Part shown: positions 9,790-19,813 of the stretch, in pieces | How the letters are laid out: every line of letters starts with the position of its first letter | Numbering within the stretch: the stretch's first letter is position 1 | Origin: Aquarana catesbeiana | Lineage: Eukaryota; Chordata; Amphibia; Anura; Ranidae | Length of the DNA: 64,000 nt | Assembly (NCBI RefSeq): GCF_042186555.1 | Contig: NC_133333.1 | Span: 63,111,628 to 63,175,627, forward strand | Direction of reading: 5' to 3' | Position numbers and translations under genes: made by a program | The notes under the pieces: generated by a model | Told to the model about the DNA's origin: nothing | The model's database searches: none | What the model saw: the letters and a program-made list of their open reading frames with translations, nothing else

Positions 9790-9990
9790 GTCATAAGGCA
9801 TAGTAGGTGTAGTGCATGTTTTTGGATTGTGGTGAGAAACCCACACAGGGAGAAGATATAAACGTCAACACAAGCATTAGCACATTGGGGAATCGAACCA
9901 GCAACCCCACTGCTGCCAGACAGAACTGCCACCCACTCAGCCAGCAGGCAGCCTCTGCAAAGTAGATTCATGGGCGCCAGACACCTAGGG
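9790..9990 (-). mobile_element. Degraded tRNA-derived SINE copy
   Basis: Read on the minus strand it contains a tRNA-like head, GAGTGGGTGGCAGTTCTG, followed about 40 bases later by the B-box GGTTCGATTCC, then CTCCCTGTGTGGGTTTCTC and AATCCAAAAACATGCACTAC. The order resembles the better preserved SINE at 1255-1575. No TSD was found. Confidence 0.5.
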
Positions 9991-10909
9991 TGTGCCACCT
10001 GTCCAGGATTCACCCGAACAGTTCGGGTTTTGAATCATGTGTCAGGATTTCAGTCCACCTGAGACCCGGACATATTACCCAGACCAGGCTTTGGCTCCCC
10101 AAGTAACCGAGATAGTCATATACAAAACTGTTGCCGCTGTAGGCGGCTGTTTGGCCTCACTGAAGGGTGATGATGTCAGCAAGGGCAATTTGGCCACACC
10201 CACTAGAGCGCTCTGTGCATTACATTACTACTCTCCTTGGGGCACCCAAATGTGTCTGTGCAACGCCAACCTGGCAGACTCCCAGACTTCTACAGGAGGA
10301 CAGCCATGCAGGGAAATGCCACATCTGCACACACAAGAACGCGGTCTCCTATGGCAACAGTCTTTAACAGTTTCCAATACAAGTGTAACAGTTGCTTCAG
10401 GTAATTAAGGCGAATTCAAAACAGAATCTTGTGCCATTCTTATCAATAATAAAGACATTTGGCATTACCTGTTAGCTGCATACTCCTCCAGGCAGTGTCT
10501 ACTCACCAGCCTCCTGGGCATAAATACTGCACCACAGGCCCTGCAGGACTCGCTTGCTGGGGCGCTGGCTCTGGGGAAGAGGAGAAAAGACGTCTTCCTT
10601 GGAGCTCTTCTCCTGAGTGGGAGCGCCATCCGAGCTATGCTCCTCTGAAGAACGTCCACCTTGCCTTGGCCTGGCCCTTTTGAGAGCGTGGGCGTGCGGG
10701 GCTGAAGCAAATCAAAGCCAATTCGCATGAGAGGGCACTCTTTTTCCTGAAAACTTACCGATACGGTGGTCTCCACCCTAGCTGTTGAGGGTCTTTATAT
10801 GAGCAGTAACTGACTCTTGGTCTGTGGAGAAATGGGACGGCCAGCTGAGGTGAGGATAGCTGAAAAGCGACAGAAGGATCAGGAGTAAGATAGGAGAAAG
10901 GATTCCACT

Positions 10910-10910
10910 C

Positions 10911-10949
<39 letters not shown>

Positions 10950-10950
10950 C
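10910..10950. repeat. (TA)n(CA)n microsatellite
   Basis: A TA tract followed by a CA tract at about 10912-10949, non-coding, inside the DIRS body. Confidence 0.85.
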
Positions 10951-11039
10951 TACACACATACTGCAGAGGGTCAGTCTGGGGCGGGTTAGGAAAGGGTTCA
11001 TTAAAGAGGGTAGGAACTTCTTCAGCCCTGCTTACTGTC

Positions 11040-11330
11040 AACTGAGCTGAAGATGTCAGAGGAGTGTGCTTGGAGAGAGAGACACAGCGGCCTGCTGTGT
11101 GAGAGGATCCATTGCTGGGGTGAGCAAAACCATATCAGAGACTGTAGCTCTGCTAGAGCCATGTACTTTGTCTATATATCAGCCTGTTGGGTAAAGAGAC
11201 TGAACATTTCCTATCTCTGCACCTGTGTGACAAGACAAGCCTGTTGTTTTCTTCTGTTTGTTTTGCTGAATAAAGCCATTTTTATTTTACTGAACTGTAT
11301 GAACCGGCCCTTCACCCCTCTGATCCCCTA
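11040..11330 (+). other. Non-coding segment with AATAAA signal, possible LTR or 3'-end fragment
   Basis: A plus-strand stretch ends with GCTGAATAAAGCCATTTTTATTT (about 11261-11283), a canonical polyadenylation signal context. It may be the 3' half of an LTR, or the 3' end of an unrelated element caught in the DIRS, but there is no terminal repeat to prove either. The open frame that crosses it (from 11053) has no recognisable domain and runs into microsatellite sequence. Confidence 0.3.
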
Positions 11331-11334
11331 CAAT

Positions 11335-11475
11335 ACATACATGTATTTACATACACCCTCACACATATGTATACCCACACATCCACATACTGTTTTTTTT
11401 TTTTTTTTTTTTAAACGTGTATATACATATACACACACCCATATCACATATACATACATACATACCCACACACAC
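11335..11475. repeat. CA/TA-rich microsatellite with poly(T)
   Basis: Alternating CA and TA dinucleotides around a run of about 20 T at 11392-11412. Low complexity; the frames reading through it on both strands are not genes. Confidence 0.8.
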
Positions 11476-11873
11476 ATGCAACACCTGCAGAGGACAGCAA
11501 GGAATGGGAAAGGTAATGAAAGACAGAAGAGGGAGACATGGGTAAAAGGTACAGGCGACCCTGTATGGCACATGGGGCTAAGAGAGAGATAAAGATTAGC
11601 TGGCCCCCCATATTGCACAAGCGCTGCAGTTGTTACCAATTTTAAAAGCAGATTTCATTCCTAAAGAGGAAACACTGCAGAGGCCCCAATAAGACCCACA
11701 GAAGGGGCTCCCAGACTATATAGCGCATGTTAGCAGCCTGAGCACTGGGACTTCGCACTGGGAGAGGCTTGAACCCAGCTGGCTGCTGCACTGAGGCAGA
11801 GGGGGGGAGCATAGTACTGCTTACTCTTCACTGGTGCGTTGAGGTATGAGGAAAAAAAGAAGAATGGGGTGGG

Positions 11874-11970
11874 GTCAAACTAGGCCTTTCATTTATGCTA
11901 TTCACTGGTCCTGAGGGAGTGGTCAAGAGGCGGAGCTCTATCACTAGTATGCTGCCATGTTGGCGTCAGT
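11874..11970. repeat. DIRS left inverted terminal repeat
   Basis: Reverse complement of about 2321-2410. It runs from AACTAGGCCTTTCATTTATG to GCTGCCATGTTGGCGTCAG, after which CR1 sequence resumes (ATTCCTTCCTGATCC). It marks the 5' end of the minus-strand DIRS element. Confidence 0.85.
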
Positions 11971-14368
11971 AAACATTCCTTCCTGATCCTCCGAGAGGCA
12001 AACAGATTTTCCCTGGATCAACTTTACCTATAAATGTTAGTACCCAGTTATATTGTGTACATTTAGGAAAGAATCCAGGTCTTTGTTAAAGCAATCGACT
12101 GAGCTTGCCAGAACCACCTCTGGAGGGGGTCTATTCCACAATTTCACAGCTCTTACTGTGAAGAAACCTTTCCGTATTTGGAGATGAAATCTTTTTTACT
12201 CTAGACATAAAGAGTGCCCCCTAGTCCTCTGTTATGACCTTAAAGTAAATAACTCAACACCAAGTTCATGATATGGACCACTTGTGTATTTGTACATGTT
12301 GATCATATCCCCCCTTAATCTACTCTTTTCAAGAGGAAATAGATTCAGTTCCTCTAATCTTTCCTCATAGCTGAGCTTCTCCATGCCTCTGATCAGTTTG
12401 GTTGCCCTTCTCTGCACTTTCTCCAGTTCCCCAATATCCTTTTTGAGAACCGGCACCCAAAACTGAACTGCATATTCCAGATGAGGTCTTACTAATGATT
12501 CGTATAGGGGGAAAATTATGTCTCTCTCTCTGGAGTCCATACCTCTCTTAATACATGAAAGGACTTTGCTTGCTTTGGAAACTGCAGCTTGGCGTTGCAT
12601 GTCATTATTGAGCTTATGATCTACCAAAACCCCCAGATCCTTCTCCACCATTGATTCCCCCATTTTTAATCCCCCTAGTATGTATGATGCTTGCATATTC
12701 TTAGCCCCCAAGTGCATAACTGTACATTTATCAACATTAAACCTCATTTGCCACTTAGTTGCCCAATTAGACAGTGCGTTGAGGTCGGCTTGTAAATTGG
12801 AGACCTCCTGTAAGGACATTATTCCACTGCATAGCTTAGTGTCATCTGCACAGACAGAAATATATCATTTATAAAGGTATTAAAAAGTAAGGGTCCCAGA
12901 ATGGAACCTTGGGTACACTACTGATAACCATTCCGAGTACGAGTCATTAACCACTACTCTGTGAATTCTGTTTTTTAGCCAGTTTTCTATCCATTTACAA
13001 ATTGATCTTTCCAAGCCTGTAGACTTTACTTTACACATGAGCCATGTGTGGGGGAACTGTGTCAAAGCTTTTGCAAAGTACAGGTATAGCACGTCCATAG
13101 CCACCCCTCGGTCTAAGGTTTTACTTACCTCCCCATAAAAAGAAATTAGATTTGTTTGACCATTTCTGTCTTTCATGAATCCCTCCTGTCTGTTGCTTAA
13201 AATATTTTTTTCCAAGAAGAACTTGTCTATGTGGTCTTTTATTAAACTCTCCAGTATCTTCTTGACTATAGAAGTTAAACTAACAGGTCTATAGTTACTT
13301 GGTAAAGACTTTGATCCCTTTTTAAATATGGGCACCACATTGGCCCTGCACCAATCCAGTGGTGCCATTCCAGTTATTAACGAGTCCCTAAAAATTAGAA
13401 GCAATGGCCTTGAAATGACAGAGCTCAATTCTTTTAGGATACGTGGGTGGATGCCATCTAGTCCAGGTGCTTTATCCACCTTTATTCTGTCTAAATATTT
13501 CTGAACCATATCCCTTTTGAGCCATTGTAGATCATTTGGAGCTGTGTCAATACCACCCCCATTATGGACATGAGCTCCCCCATGCTCCTTTGTATACACA
13601 GAGCCGAAGAAAGTGTTTAATAAATTTGCCTTCTCTTTGTCCCCAGCCACCCACTCTAGATTACTTTCTAAAGGGCCTACATGCCCAGACCTGACCTTTT
13701 TACTATTAATATATTTGAAGAATTTTTGGGGGTTTGTCCTACTATCTTGCAATCTGTCGTTTGTTTTGAATTTTTGCCTCCTTGATTTCCTTTTTACATA
13801 TTCTGTTTATATTTTTTGTAACATTTAAATGATGATAGCGTTCCTTCATTTTTGTATCTTTTAAAAGCTCTTATTTTGATATTTATCGCCATTTTAACTT
13901 TGGCCGTGAGCCACATAGGTTTTATTTTTAGACTTTTAAACTTATTGCCCATGTGAATATACTTTGCAGTGAGTTTACATGCAGTCACTTTGAAGAATTC
14001 CAATTTCTGTTCTGTGTCCATTGATGCCAATCTTCCCAACCAGGCTAAGTCCTGAAGAGTAGCCTTAACCTTGGAAAATTTGCTCTCTCAAAGTTAAGTG
14101 TATTTATCTTACCTATATGTGTTTGTTGCTTACAGCTAACATTAAATGAAATCATTTTGCTACCCAGATGCTCTTTTATATGAATATTGGTAATAAGCTC
14201 TGCATGGTTTGAGATTACCAGGTTCAGCAGAGCGTCATTACTAGTTGGGGCCTCAATAAACTGGACCAAAAAATGGTCTTGTAATAGGTTTATAAATCTT
14301 TGCCCTTTAACTGTCCCAGCAGTACCATTACTCCAGTCAATTTCCAGGTAGTTAAAATCCCCCATTAT
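11971..14368 (-). pseudogene. CR1 LINE main body: part of EN, RT and C-terminal domain
   Basis: Four minus-strand frames in order form the downstream part of a CR1-clade ORF2. 14045-14365 starts MGDFNYLEIDW, the GDFN strand of the endonuclease. 13794-14039 is linker. 12880-13752 holds the RT N-terminal half, with KAPGLDGIHPRILKEL, FKKGSKSLPSNYRPVSLTS and a YADD-less stretch. 12232-12819 holds the thumb and tail, with WATKWQMRFNVDKC, EKDLGVLVD and LEKVQRRATKLIRG. Frames are separated by indels and stops, and the segment around the catalytic YADD (about 12820-12880) is lost or shifted, so it is dead. The copy is cut at 14368 by a hAT element and at 11971 by the DIRS. Confidence 0.88.
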
Positions 14369-14494
14369 TAGGGATTAGCTTTATGTTCAGGTCGAACATG
14401 AGTTCGACTCGAACATCGGGTGTTCGCCCGTTCGTCGCAAAAACGAACATTATGGGGCGTTATCGGCAAATTCGAGCGCTGTGTAACGCCCCAT

Positions 14495-14640
14495 AATGCA
14501 CTGCGAGCTCGCAGTGCATTGCTGTATGATGATTGGCCAAAGCATGCACCATGACCTGCATGCTTTGGCCAATCCCAGTGCCCTCAGCTAAGAGAGCCAT
14601 AATTGGCCAAAGGCAGGGTGCCTTTGGCCAATTATGGCTC
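14495..14640. repeat. Three consecutive perfect hairpins in the hAT 5' region
   Basis: First, a 26-bp perfect palindrome centred on CTGCGAGCTCGCAG (14495-14520). Second, 18-bp arms GATTGGCCAAAGCATGCA (14531-14548 and 14557-14574) with an 8-base loop. Third, 21-bp arms (14594-14614 and 14620-14640), starting GAGCCATAATTGGCC, with a 5-base loop. All arms are mismatch-free. hAT transposases bind subterminal repeats, so these may be binding sites or transcript hairpins. Confidence 0.85.
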
Positions 14641-14666
14641 AGGGGGACTAGGTCCACGCCCCACAC

Positions 14667-14674
14667 TATATAAG
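14667..14674 (+). promoter_or_regulatory. TATA box of the hAT transposase gene
   Basis: TATATAAG follows CCACGCCCCACAC and precedes a GC-rich stretch, about 3.1 kb upstream of the transposase ATG as the sequence stands (about 0.7 kb without the nested element at 15090-17511). Position and sequence fit a core promoter; this is inference. Confidence 0.5.
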
Positions 14675-14774
14675 GCTGCCTGCACGGAGGCCCTGTGTAG
14701 TGTGTTGTTGGCGTGGACGGAGAGAGAGTGTGATTTAGATTGAGCAGGCAGGCAGGTTATTCAGTTAGCTGCAG

Positions 14775-14810
14775 TGTAATAAATATATATATATATATAT
14801 ATACAGTCAG

Positions 14811-14847
<37 letters not shown>

Positions 14848-14861
14848 ATTTATATTATATA

Positions 14862-14905
<44 letters not shown>
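14775..14905. repeat. (TA)n microsatellite
   Basis: Two long TA tracts, about 14779-14802 and 14816-14901 with small interruptions, inside the hAT 5' region. Confidence 0.9.
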
Positions 14906-14911
14906 CTTCAG

Positions 14912-15089
14912 GCGGTGTACACAGTACATAGTACTGTGCACCCATAGTGCAGTTGCTACTACTTTTCTGGTGGTGTACACAGTACACAATACAGTGCACC
15001 CATAGTTTTTATTACACTTCTGTTGGTGTACACAGTATCGTGCACCCATAGTGCAGTTGCTACTACTTTTCTGGGGGTGTACACAGTAC
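14912..15089 (+). repeat. hAT subterminal tandem repeats, left part
   Basis: Units built on GGTGTACACAGTAC followed by GTGCACCCATAG alternate with TTGCTACTACTTTTCTGG at about 50- and 107-base spacing. The same array continues at 17512-17750, the two parts being separated by a nested element. Confidence 0.75.
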
Positions 15090-15338
15090 TAGACATGTGC
15101 GATTAGTTTCGTATGAATCGAAAATTCATACGAATTTCCGGAAATTCATACAATCGTACGAATCTGAAATACAAATTTTTATGCATACGAATTCTGTACG
15201 AAATATGAAATTTTGTTTACGAATTTCGGATCCAAATTCATAATGAACATTTGGAATTGTTACGAAAAGTTAACAAACCTAAAAGTTAAAAACCCAAGAA
15301 GTCAGCACAGCACAGGGATGGTGGGAACCCCTCATAAT

Positions 15339-16673
15339 CATTCCTTGAAGGAAAAGGTTGATCTGATCAAGACATACCTGATTCCGATTTTTCTGTATGT
15401 CAGTTTTGTTTGCGTTTTGCCAGTTTCTCTCTATACCAGGGTCTGTAGTTGTTTCTTCCAGCTGTTATGGGGGAACAGAATAAACCTTGTCAAAAGGAAT
15501 GTGACTTATCTTCCTAGGCGGGAGGGTGGTCTAGGGATGATCAACCCTGTAGTCTTTTTCTCTCTGATGTTTGTGAAGTACAATTTTGGTAACATATTGG
15601 CAGAGAGACCACCTGGGTGGGTTGATATTTTCCAGTCCTGGTTTAGGCCCTTTCTGCGAGACTGGGAAAATGGCGGGCCAGTGAAAAGCCTGAGGGTCAA
15701 GTATGATAAGCTCCCGGCTTATGTTGCCCCGTGTTTGAGAATGCTTCGGCATTGGCAAGTAACAGCAGGAGAAGTCAGATCTCTTCCAAGGAAACTTCTT
15801 GAGAAGCGGATCATGAGCTCTGCTTTTTTGTGAGCCACTGACCTTGAGGGATTGCCCAAGCCTGGTTTTGGGGGTGGGTTTACGATTGATTAATTTGGAG
15901 AGAATCCCAATGAAGTTTAGGGATCAGGCTTGGCTTGCCTTTCATGGAAAACTATATGTGAAGGGCAACTTGAAGTTTCTTTCCATGAGTGATGGGGGCT
16001 GCCCGAGAGTGGAGTGTGGAGGAGTGGTGGAGTCCATGGATCACTTTCTACTTCAATGCCCTTTTAATATAGAGGTGTACAGGAGGGTGGGGAGGGCTCT
16101 GAGTATACCCTTCCTCCCCCATATGAGTTATGCAGAGTGGGTGTATGGGGCTTTCCAGACTCGTCGGAATTATGATTTGGAAACACTTTTTTAGTTAGTC
16201 TAGTAGTCCATTATTTCACGTGGCGTGCACAGTGTCAGGTATCCTTATGGAGTAAAATCCTCCCTGTCGAAGTAGTGGTGCAGGACATTCTGGGTGAGGT
16301 TGGGAAGATTCAGGGTCTTGAGAAAGGCAGGTGGCAGCAGGAGGCCTGGATAAGGGCTTGGAGGAATATCAGGACTCTGTAGCTGCTGCCTGTTGATCTC
16401 GGGGTGTGCGGCTTTTCTTTGTATTCTTGCTTTACTCCCCTAGATTTTCAGATCAAATATATTTAGATAAAAGGCTACATGCATGGTGACGGTGATGTTC
16501 CTTAGTCTGTCTCTCCTGTAGGGATTGTGTTGTGCGCAATTTGGTTTGCACCATTTATTATGTTCTTGTTTTGTATAGTCATATTCAATTATTTTGTAAA
16601 TATGTTTTATTTATTTATTATGGTTTTATTGTATATAAGTTGTTGTTTGTAAGATTTTTCAATAAACAAAATT
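15339..16673 (+). mobile_element. 5'-truncated Tx1/L1-group LINE
   Basis: A 1.3-kb LINE tail on the plus strand with an exact 13-bp duplication AACCCCTCATAAT (15326-15338 and 16674-16686). It covers only the C-terminal part of ORF2 and the 3' untranslated region, ending AATAAACAAAA. Truncation at the 5' end is the usual outcome of incomplete target-primed reverse transcription. Confidence 0.85.
15345..16195 (+). pseudogene. Tx1-like ORF2 C-terminal domain remnant
   Basis: Two frames, 15345-15831 and about 15844-16194, give the post-RT part of a Tx1-clade ORF2. The first contains LPRREGGLGMINPVVF, the conserved GG-x-G-x-P block, and the second a Cys/His cluster (CPRVECGG followed by ESMDHFLLQCPF). 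A stop near 15831 and a frame change separate them. The family resembles the Tx1-like ORF2 at 43760-46726 (CPFCIIQEETALHVFWECPF there) but clearly differs from it. Confidence 0.8.
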
Positions 16674-17511
16674 AACCCCTCATAATGATAAATTCATCAT
16701 AACGAAAATTTGTAATTGTTCCGAAAAGTTAACAAACCTAAAAGTTAAAACCCCAGGAAGTCAGCACAGTACAGGGATGGTGGGAACCCCTCATAATTGG
16801 CACAGCGGGTGTACACTCAGACCCGGAAACTCAGCACAGGGATGGTGGGGACCCCTCATAATGGACACAGCAGGTGTACAGACCTGGGAACTCAGCACAG
16901 GGATGGTGGGAACCCCATGGGAATTTCTATGCTTACAAATTTTTTACGAAATTTTGTTAACGAATTTCGGAATTTCGGATCCAAATTAACAGAAACATGA
17001 CTGGTGTTTTGTTCAGCAATCAGAGGAAGTCAGCAGAGCACAGGGATGGTGGGGAACCCCTCATAATGGGCACAACGGGTGTACACTCAGACCCAGGATT
17101 TCAGCACAGGGATGATGGGAACCCCTCATAATGGACACAGCAGGTGTACAGACCTGGGAACTCAGCACAGGGATGGTGGGAACCCTATGGGAATTTCTAT
17201 GCTTACAAAATTTCGTTAACAAATTTTGGAATTTCTGATCCAAATTCGGTTACAACAGAAACGTGACTGGTGTTTTGTTCACCAATCAAAGGAAGTCAGC
17301 ACAGCACAGGGATGGTGGAAAACCCTCATGATGATAAATTCATCATAACGAACTTTCGTTATTGTGCGAAAAGTTTACGAATCTAACGAAAATTCAGATT
17401 TCGTACGAATCCGAATTGAATTTCGGACACGAATTACAAAATACGAATTAATTTTCGTACGAAACGAAATGGAATAAAACAAAACTAATTTATTGATGGC
17501 GCACATGTCTA

Positions 17512-17750
17512 CACAGTACACAATACAGTGCCCCCATAGTTGCTATTAGACTTCTGGTGGTGTACACAATACCGTGCACCCCTAGTGCAGTTGCTACTAC
17601 TTTTCTGGTGGTGTACACAGTACACATATAGTGCACCCATACTTGTTATTACACTTCTGGTGGTGTACACAGAACCGTGCACCCATAGTGGAGTTTCTAC
17701 TACTTTTCTGGGGGTGTACACAGTACACAATACAGTGTAGTGTGGTTTTG
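17512..17750 (+). repeat. hAT subterminal tandem repeats, right part
   Basis: Continuation of the GGTGTACACAGTAC / GTGCACCCATAG array of 14912-15089, about two more units, ending just before the transposase start. Confidence 0.75.
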
Positions 17751-17768
17751 CTAAACAAAATTTACAGC

Positions 17769-18695
17769 ATGTCCGGAAGGCCACCAAGGAGATGCAGACG
17801 CTCACAGGCCAGCAAAAGAGGGCAAGAAGGCTCTGTGTCTACAGTCAACAGTGCTGGTGGTGGACATGGTGCATCCTCAGCACGTGGCTGTGGGGCACGC
17901 TTGTCCTTTTTTTCTGCAGCTGGCCGTGTTATTGAGCCACAACATGCAGAAGAGTTGGTGGAATGGATAACAAAGCCGTTCTCATGCTCCTCATCCTCTG
18001 TCACCCAGGCTCAGAGTAGTTTGGCTGCCAATGCAGCTGCCAAAGCGGCCTATTCCACCGGCTCCATATCAACAGTCACTCCTTCCCTAGCACCACCATC
18101 ATGCACGGAGGAGTCCCCCGAACTCTTCGACCACAGTGTTGGGTACATGCTGCAGGAGGATGTGCAGCGATTTGAAGGCTCCGATGATTGTACCCAGGTT
18201 GAGGAAGGGAGTAACGTGAGCCTAGAGAGAGGGGGTGCCCAAGAAGGACAAGAAACTCACAGTCATGTTCCCCCAGCTGCAGCATACTGCCAAGTTTGCT
18301 CCAGTGAAGAGGAGGGTGGGGATGATGAGGTCACTGACTCTACTTGGGTGCCTGATAGAAGAGAGGAGGCACATCTCCAATGAGGCAGGATGCCCTCCAG
18401 GGGGCAGCTTAAGGGCAGCCACCCTATTGCATCAAACCGCAGAGCTAAGCAGGTGCAGGGCGCTGCTGACTCCCCGCATATTTTAAAAAGTTCTTTGGTG
18501 TGGGCCTTTTTTGACACATGTGCAGCAGATCGCACCGTTGCTGTTTGCAACATATGTCTGAAGCATATCAAGCGTGGCCAAAGCAGCATCCACTTGGGCC
18601 ACATGCTTGACCAGACATATGACGACCTCCCATGCAGTCTGTTGGCAACAGCACTTAAAAGACTCACATCAAAGAACAAGGCGGACCTCCCCTTG
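17769..18695 (+). pseudogene. hAT transposase, N-terminal part with BED-type zinc finger
   Basis: Begins MSGRPPRRCRRSQASKR at 17769. About 200 residues of Ser/Gly/Glu-rich sequence are followed by an in-frame TGA at 18381-18383. The frame then continues unchanged into KSSLVWAFFDTCAADRTVAVCNICLKHIKRG, a BED-type finger: the aromatic V-W-x-F-F pair, then C-x-x-C in AVCNICLK; the matching His pair should be in the damaged part near 18590-18610. The gene is then cut at 18695 by a Sushi-type Gypsy element and resumes at 23788. It would encode the DNA-binding part of an Ac-like transposase. Confidence 0.8.
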
Positions 18696-19183
18696 TGTCA
18701 GGGCTGGTTCAGCCCTTCCTTCTCTGAGCTGGCCGCTCAGCTATCGGCTAATTGCCAGCTCTCATCTCTCTCCACAGTTAAGCAGCTGTTGTGGATCTGC
18801 TTGTCAGTCCCGCTTACTTAAAGATCTCCAGCTCACTTCATTCCTGCCTTCGCCTTGGTCACATCACAAGAAACCATCTACTGCGTTCCTGTTTAAAGAC
18901 TGGTTTTGCTGACATCCCTTCTGGCTCCTTATCCTGCTTGCTGTTCCTCTACTTGGATCCCTGACTTCTGGCCTGGCTGATTACCCGATCTGGTTACTGA
19001 ACTCTGGCTTGGCTGATTACCCGATCTGGTTACTGAACTCTGGCTTGGCTGACTACCCGATCCGGTTACTGGACTCTGGCTATGCTTTGACTATGCTTAC
19101 TCTATTTACCTTTTTTATTTTTATTAATAAACAAGTGTGATTTTACTGTACTTCTGTCTCGGTCTGGTTCATGGATTCTGACA
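18696..19183 (+). repeat. 5' LTR of the Sushi-type Gypsy
   Basis: 488 bases, from TGTCAGGGCTGGTTC to GGATTCTGACA. Contains three tandem copies of a roughly 37-base unit (CTGGCTTGGCTGATTACCCG) at about 18971-19080, where the 3' LTR has two, and a polyadenylation-like AATAAACA near 19126. Confidence 0.9.
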
Positions 19184-19196
19184 GTAGGCGAAGGCC

Positions 19197-19813
19197 ATGA
19201 ATTCAGAAGATACAGTCAATCCACTTGTTGGTAATATTTTTTCCAGATTGGATGAGCAAGATCACCGCATGGATCAGTTTGCCATGGCATTACAACCGCT
19301 CACACGGCTCACCTGGAATCCCCCACTGTGGCTGCTCTGGTACAACCTGAGTTGCAGGCTGTTCCTGCTGCTGCGCCAGTCTCTGTGCAGGTACCCGCCT
19401 TGAGTATTACCTCTATAAGAGGTATGTCTGGTTCTGCCCCGCTTCCCCAGCGATTTGGGGGTGATCCAGTTCAATGCAGAGGGTTTCTCAACCAAGCTGA
19501 GATATACTTTGAGATGCTGCCCCAGGCGTTTCCCACGGACAGAAGCAAAGTAGGGTTTGTGATATCTTTGCTTTCTGAGAGAGCCTTGGCCTGGGCTAAC
19601 CCTCTATGGGAGAAGCAAAAACCTGTTGTCTTGAGTTACCCTGAGTTTGTGGCCGCCTTTAAAAGGGTATTTGATGTTCCCGCATGCTCCGCTTCTGCTG
19701 CCAAGTGCCTCATGTCCATGAAACAGAGTATAAGAACTGTTGCCGACTGCGCCATTGAGTTCCATACTCTGGCAGCAGAGGTTGCTTGGAACAGGCCCTC
19801 GTGGCTGAGATAG
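19197..19813 (+). pseudogene. Sushi-type Gypsy gag remnant
   Basis: Starts MNSEDTVNPLVGNIFSRLDE just after the 5' LTR and shifts frame near 19290-19400. It then reads PQRFGGDPVQCRGFLNQAE, FPTDRSKVGFVISLLSERAL and AWANPLWE, the capsid signature of Sushi-class gag, the family from which mammalian PEG10 and RTL genes derive. The zinc knuckle CLYCDQAGHFLKSC lies in the next frame, about 20074-20115. Inactive because of frame breaks. Confidence 0.85.

Larger units (their letters stand above)
8501..11873 (-). other. Remainder of the DIRS body (RT/gag territory), heavily decayed
   Basis: By DIRS gene order this should hold gag and the reverse transcriptase. Open frames are short and I could not identify RT motifs with confidence. 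A minus-strand frame at 10465-10776 ends with a Cys/His-containing segment (SCRACGAVFMPRR) that could be a gag remnant, but this is guesswork. Later insertions include a SINE (about 9790-9990), microsatellites at 10910-10950 and 11335-11470, and a segment with a poly(A) signal at about 11040-11330. Confidence 0.45.
2268..11970 (-). mobile_element. Degenerate DIRS retrotransposon inserted in CR1
   Basis: A tyrosine-recombinase retrotransposon on the minus strand, about 5.6 kb without later insertions. Evidence is of two kinds. Structural: long inverted terminal repeats (about 2268-2411 and 11874-11970) and, next to the 2.3-kb end, an internal complementary region (2462-2554) that joins sequence complementary to both termini. 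Coding: decayed RNase H and tyrosine recombinase frames (about 6660-8330). DIRS elements integrate without target duplication, and none is seen. It interrupts a CR1 LINE and is itself interrupted by an L2 LINE (2557-6623), a SINE (about 9790-9990) and microsatellites. Many stops and frameshifts show it is inactive. Confidence 0.85.
15090..17511. mobile_element. Second hAT-like element nested in the hAT 5' repeats
   Basis: Flanked by an exact 8-bp duplication CACAGTAC (15082-15089 and 17512-17519). The ends are inverted copies starting TAGACATGTGCG. The interior is rich in TTCGTACGAAT-type palindromic words and contains degenerate tandem units (CAGCACAGGGATGGTGGG, about 15301-15330, 16750-16920 and 17030-17200) but no transposase frame, so it is non-autonomous. 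A Tx1-like LINE tail is inserted at 15339-16673. Confidence 0.85.

Noticed and set aside
11053..11592. 179-codon plus-strand ORF
   Set aside because: Passes through CA/TA microsatellite and poly(T); composition-driven, no recognisable domain.
17769..18695. Ser-rich BED-finger protein considered as a host ZBED-type gene
   Set aside because: It has stops, is cut by a Gypsy element and continues into a hAT catalytic domain flanked by hAT termini and TSDs.
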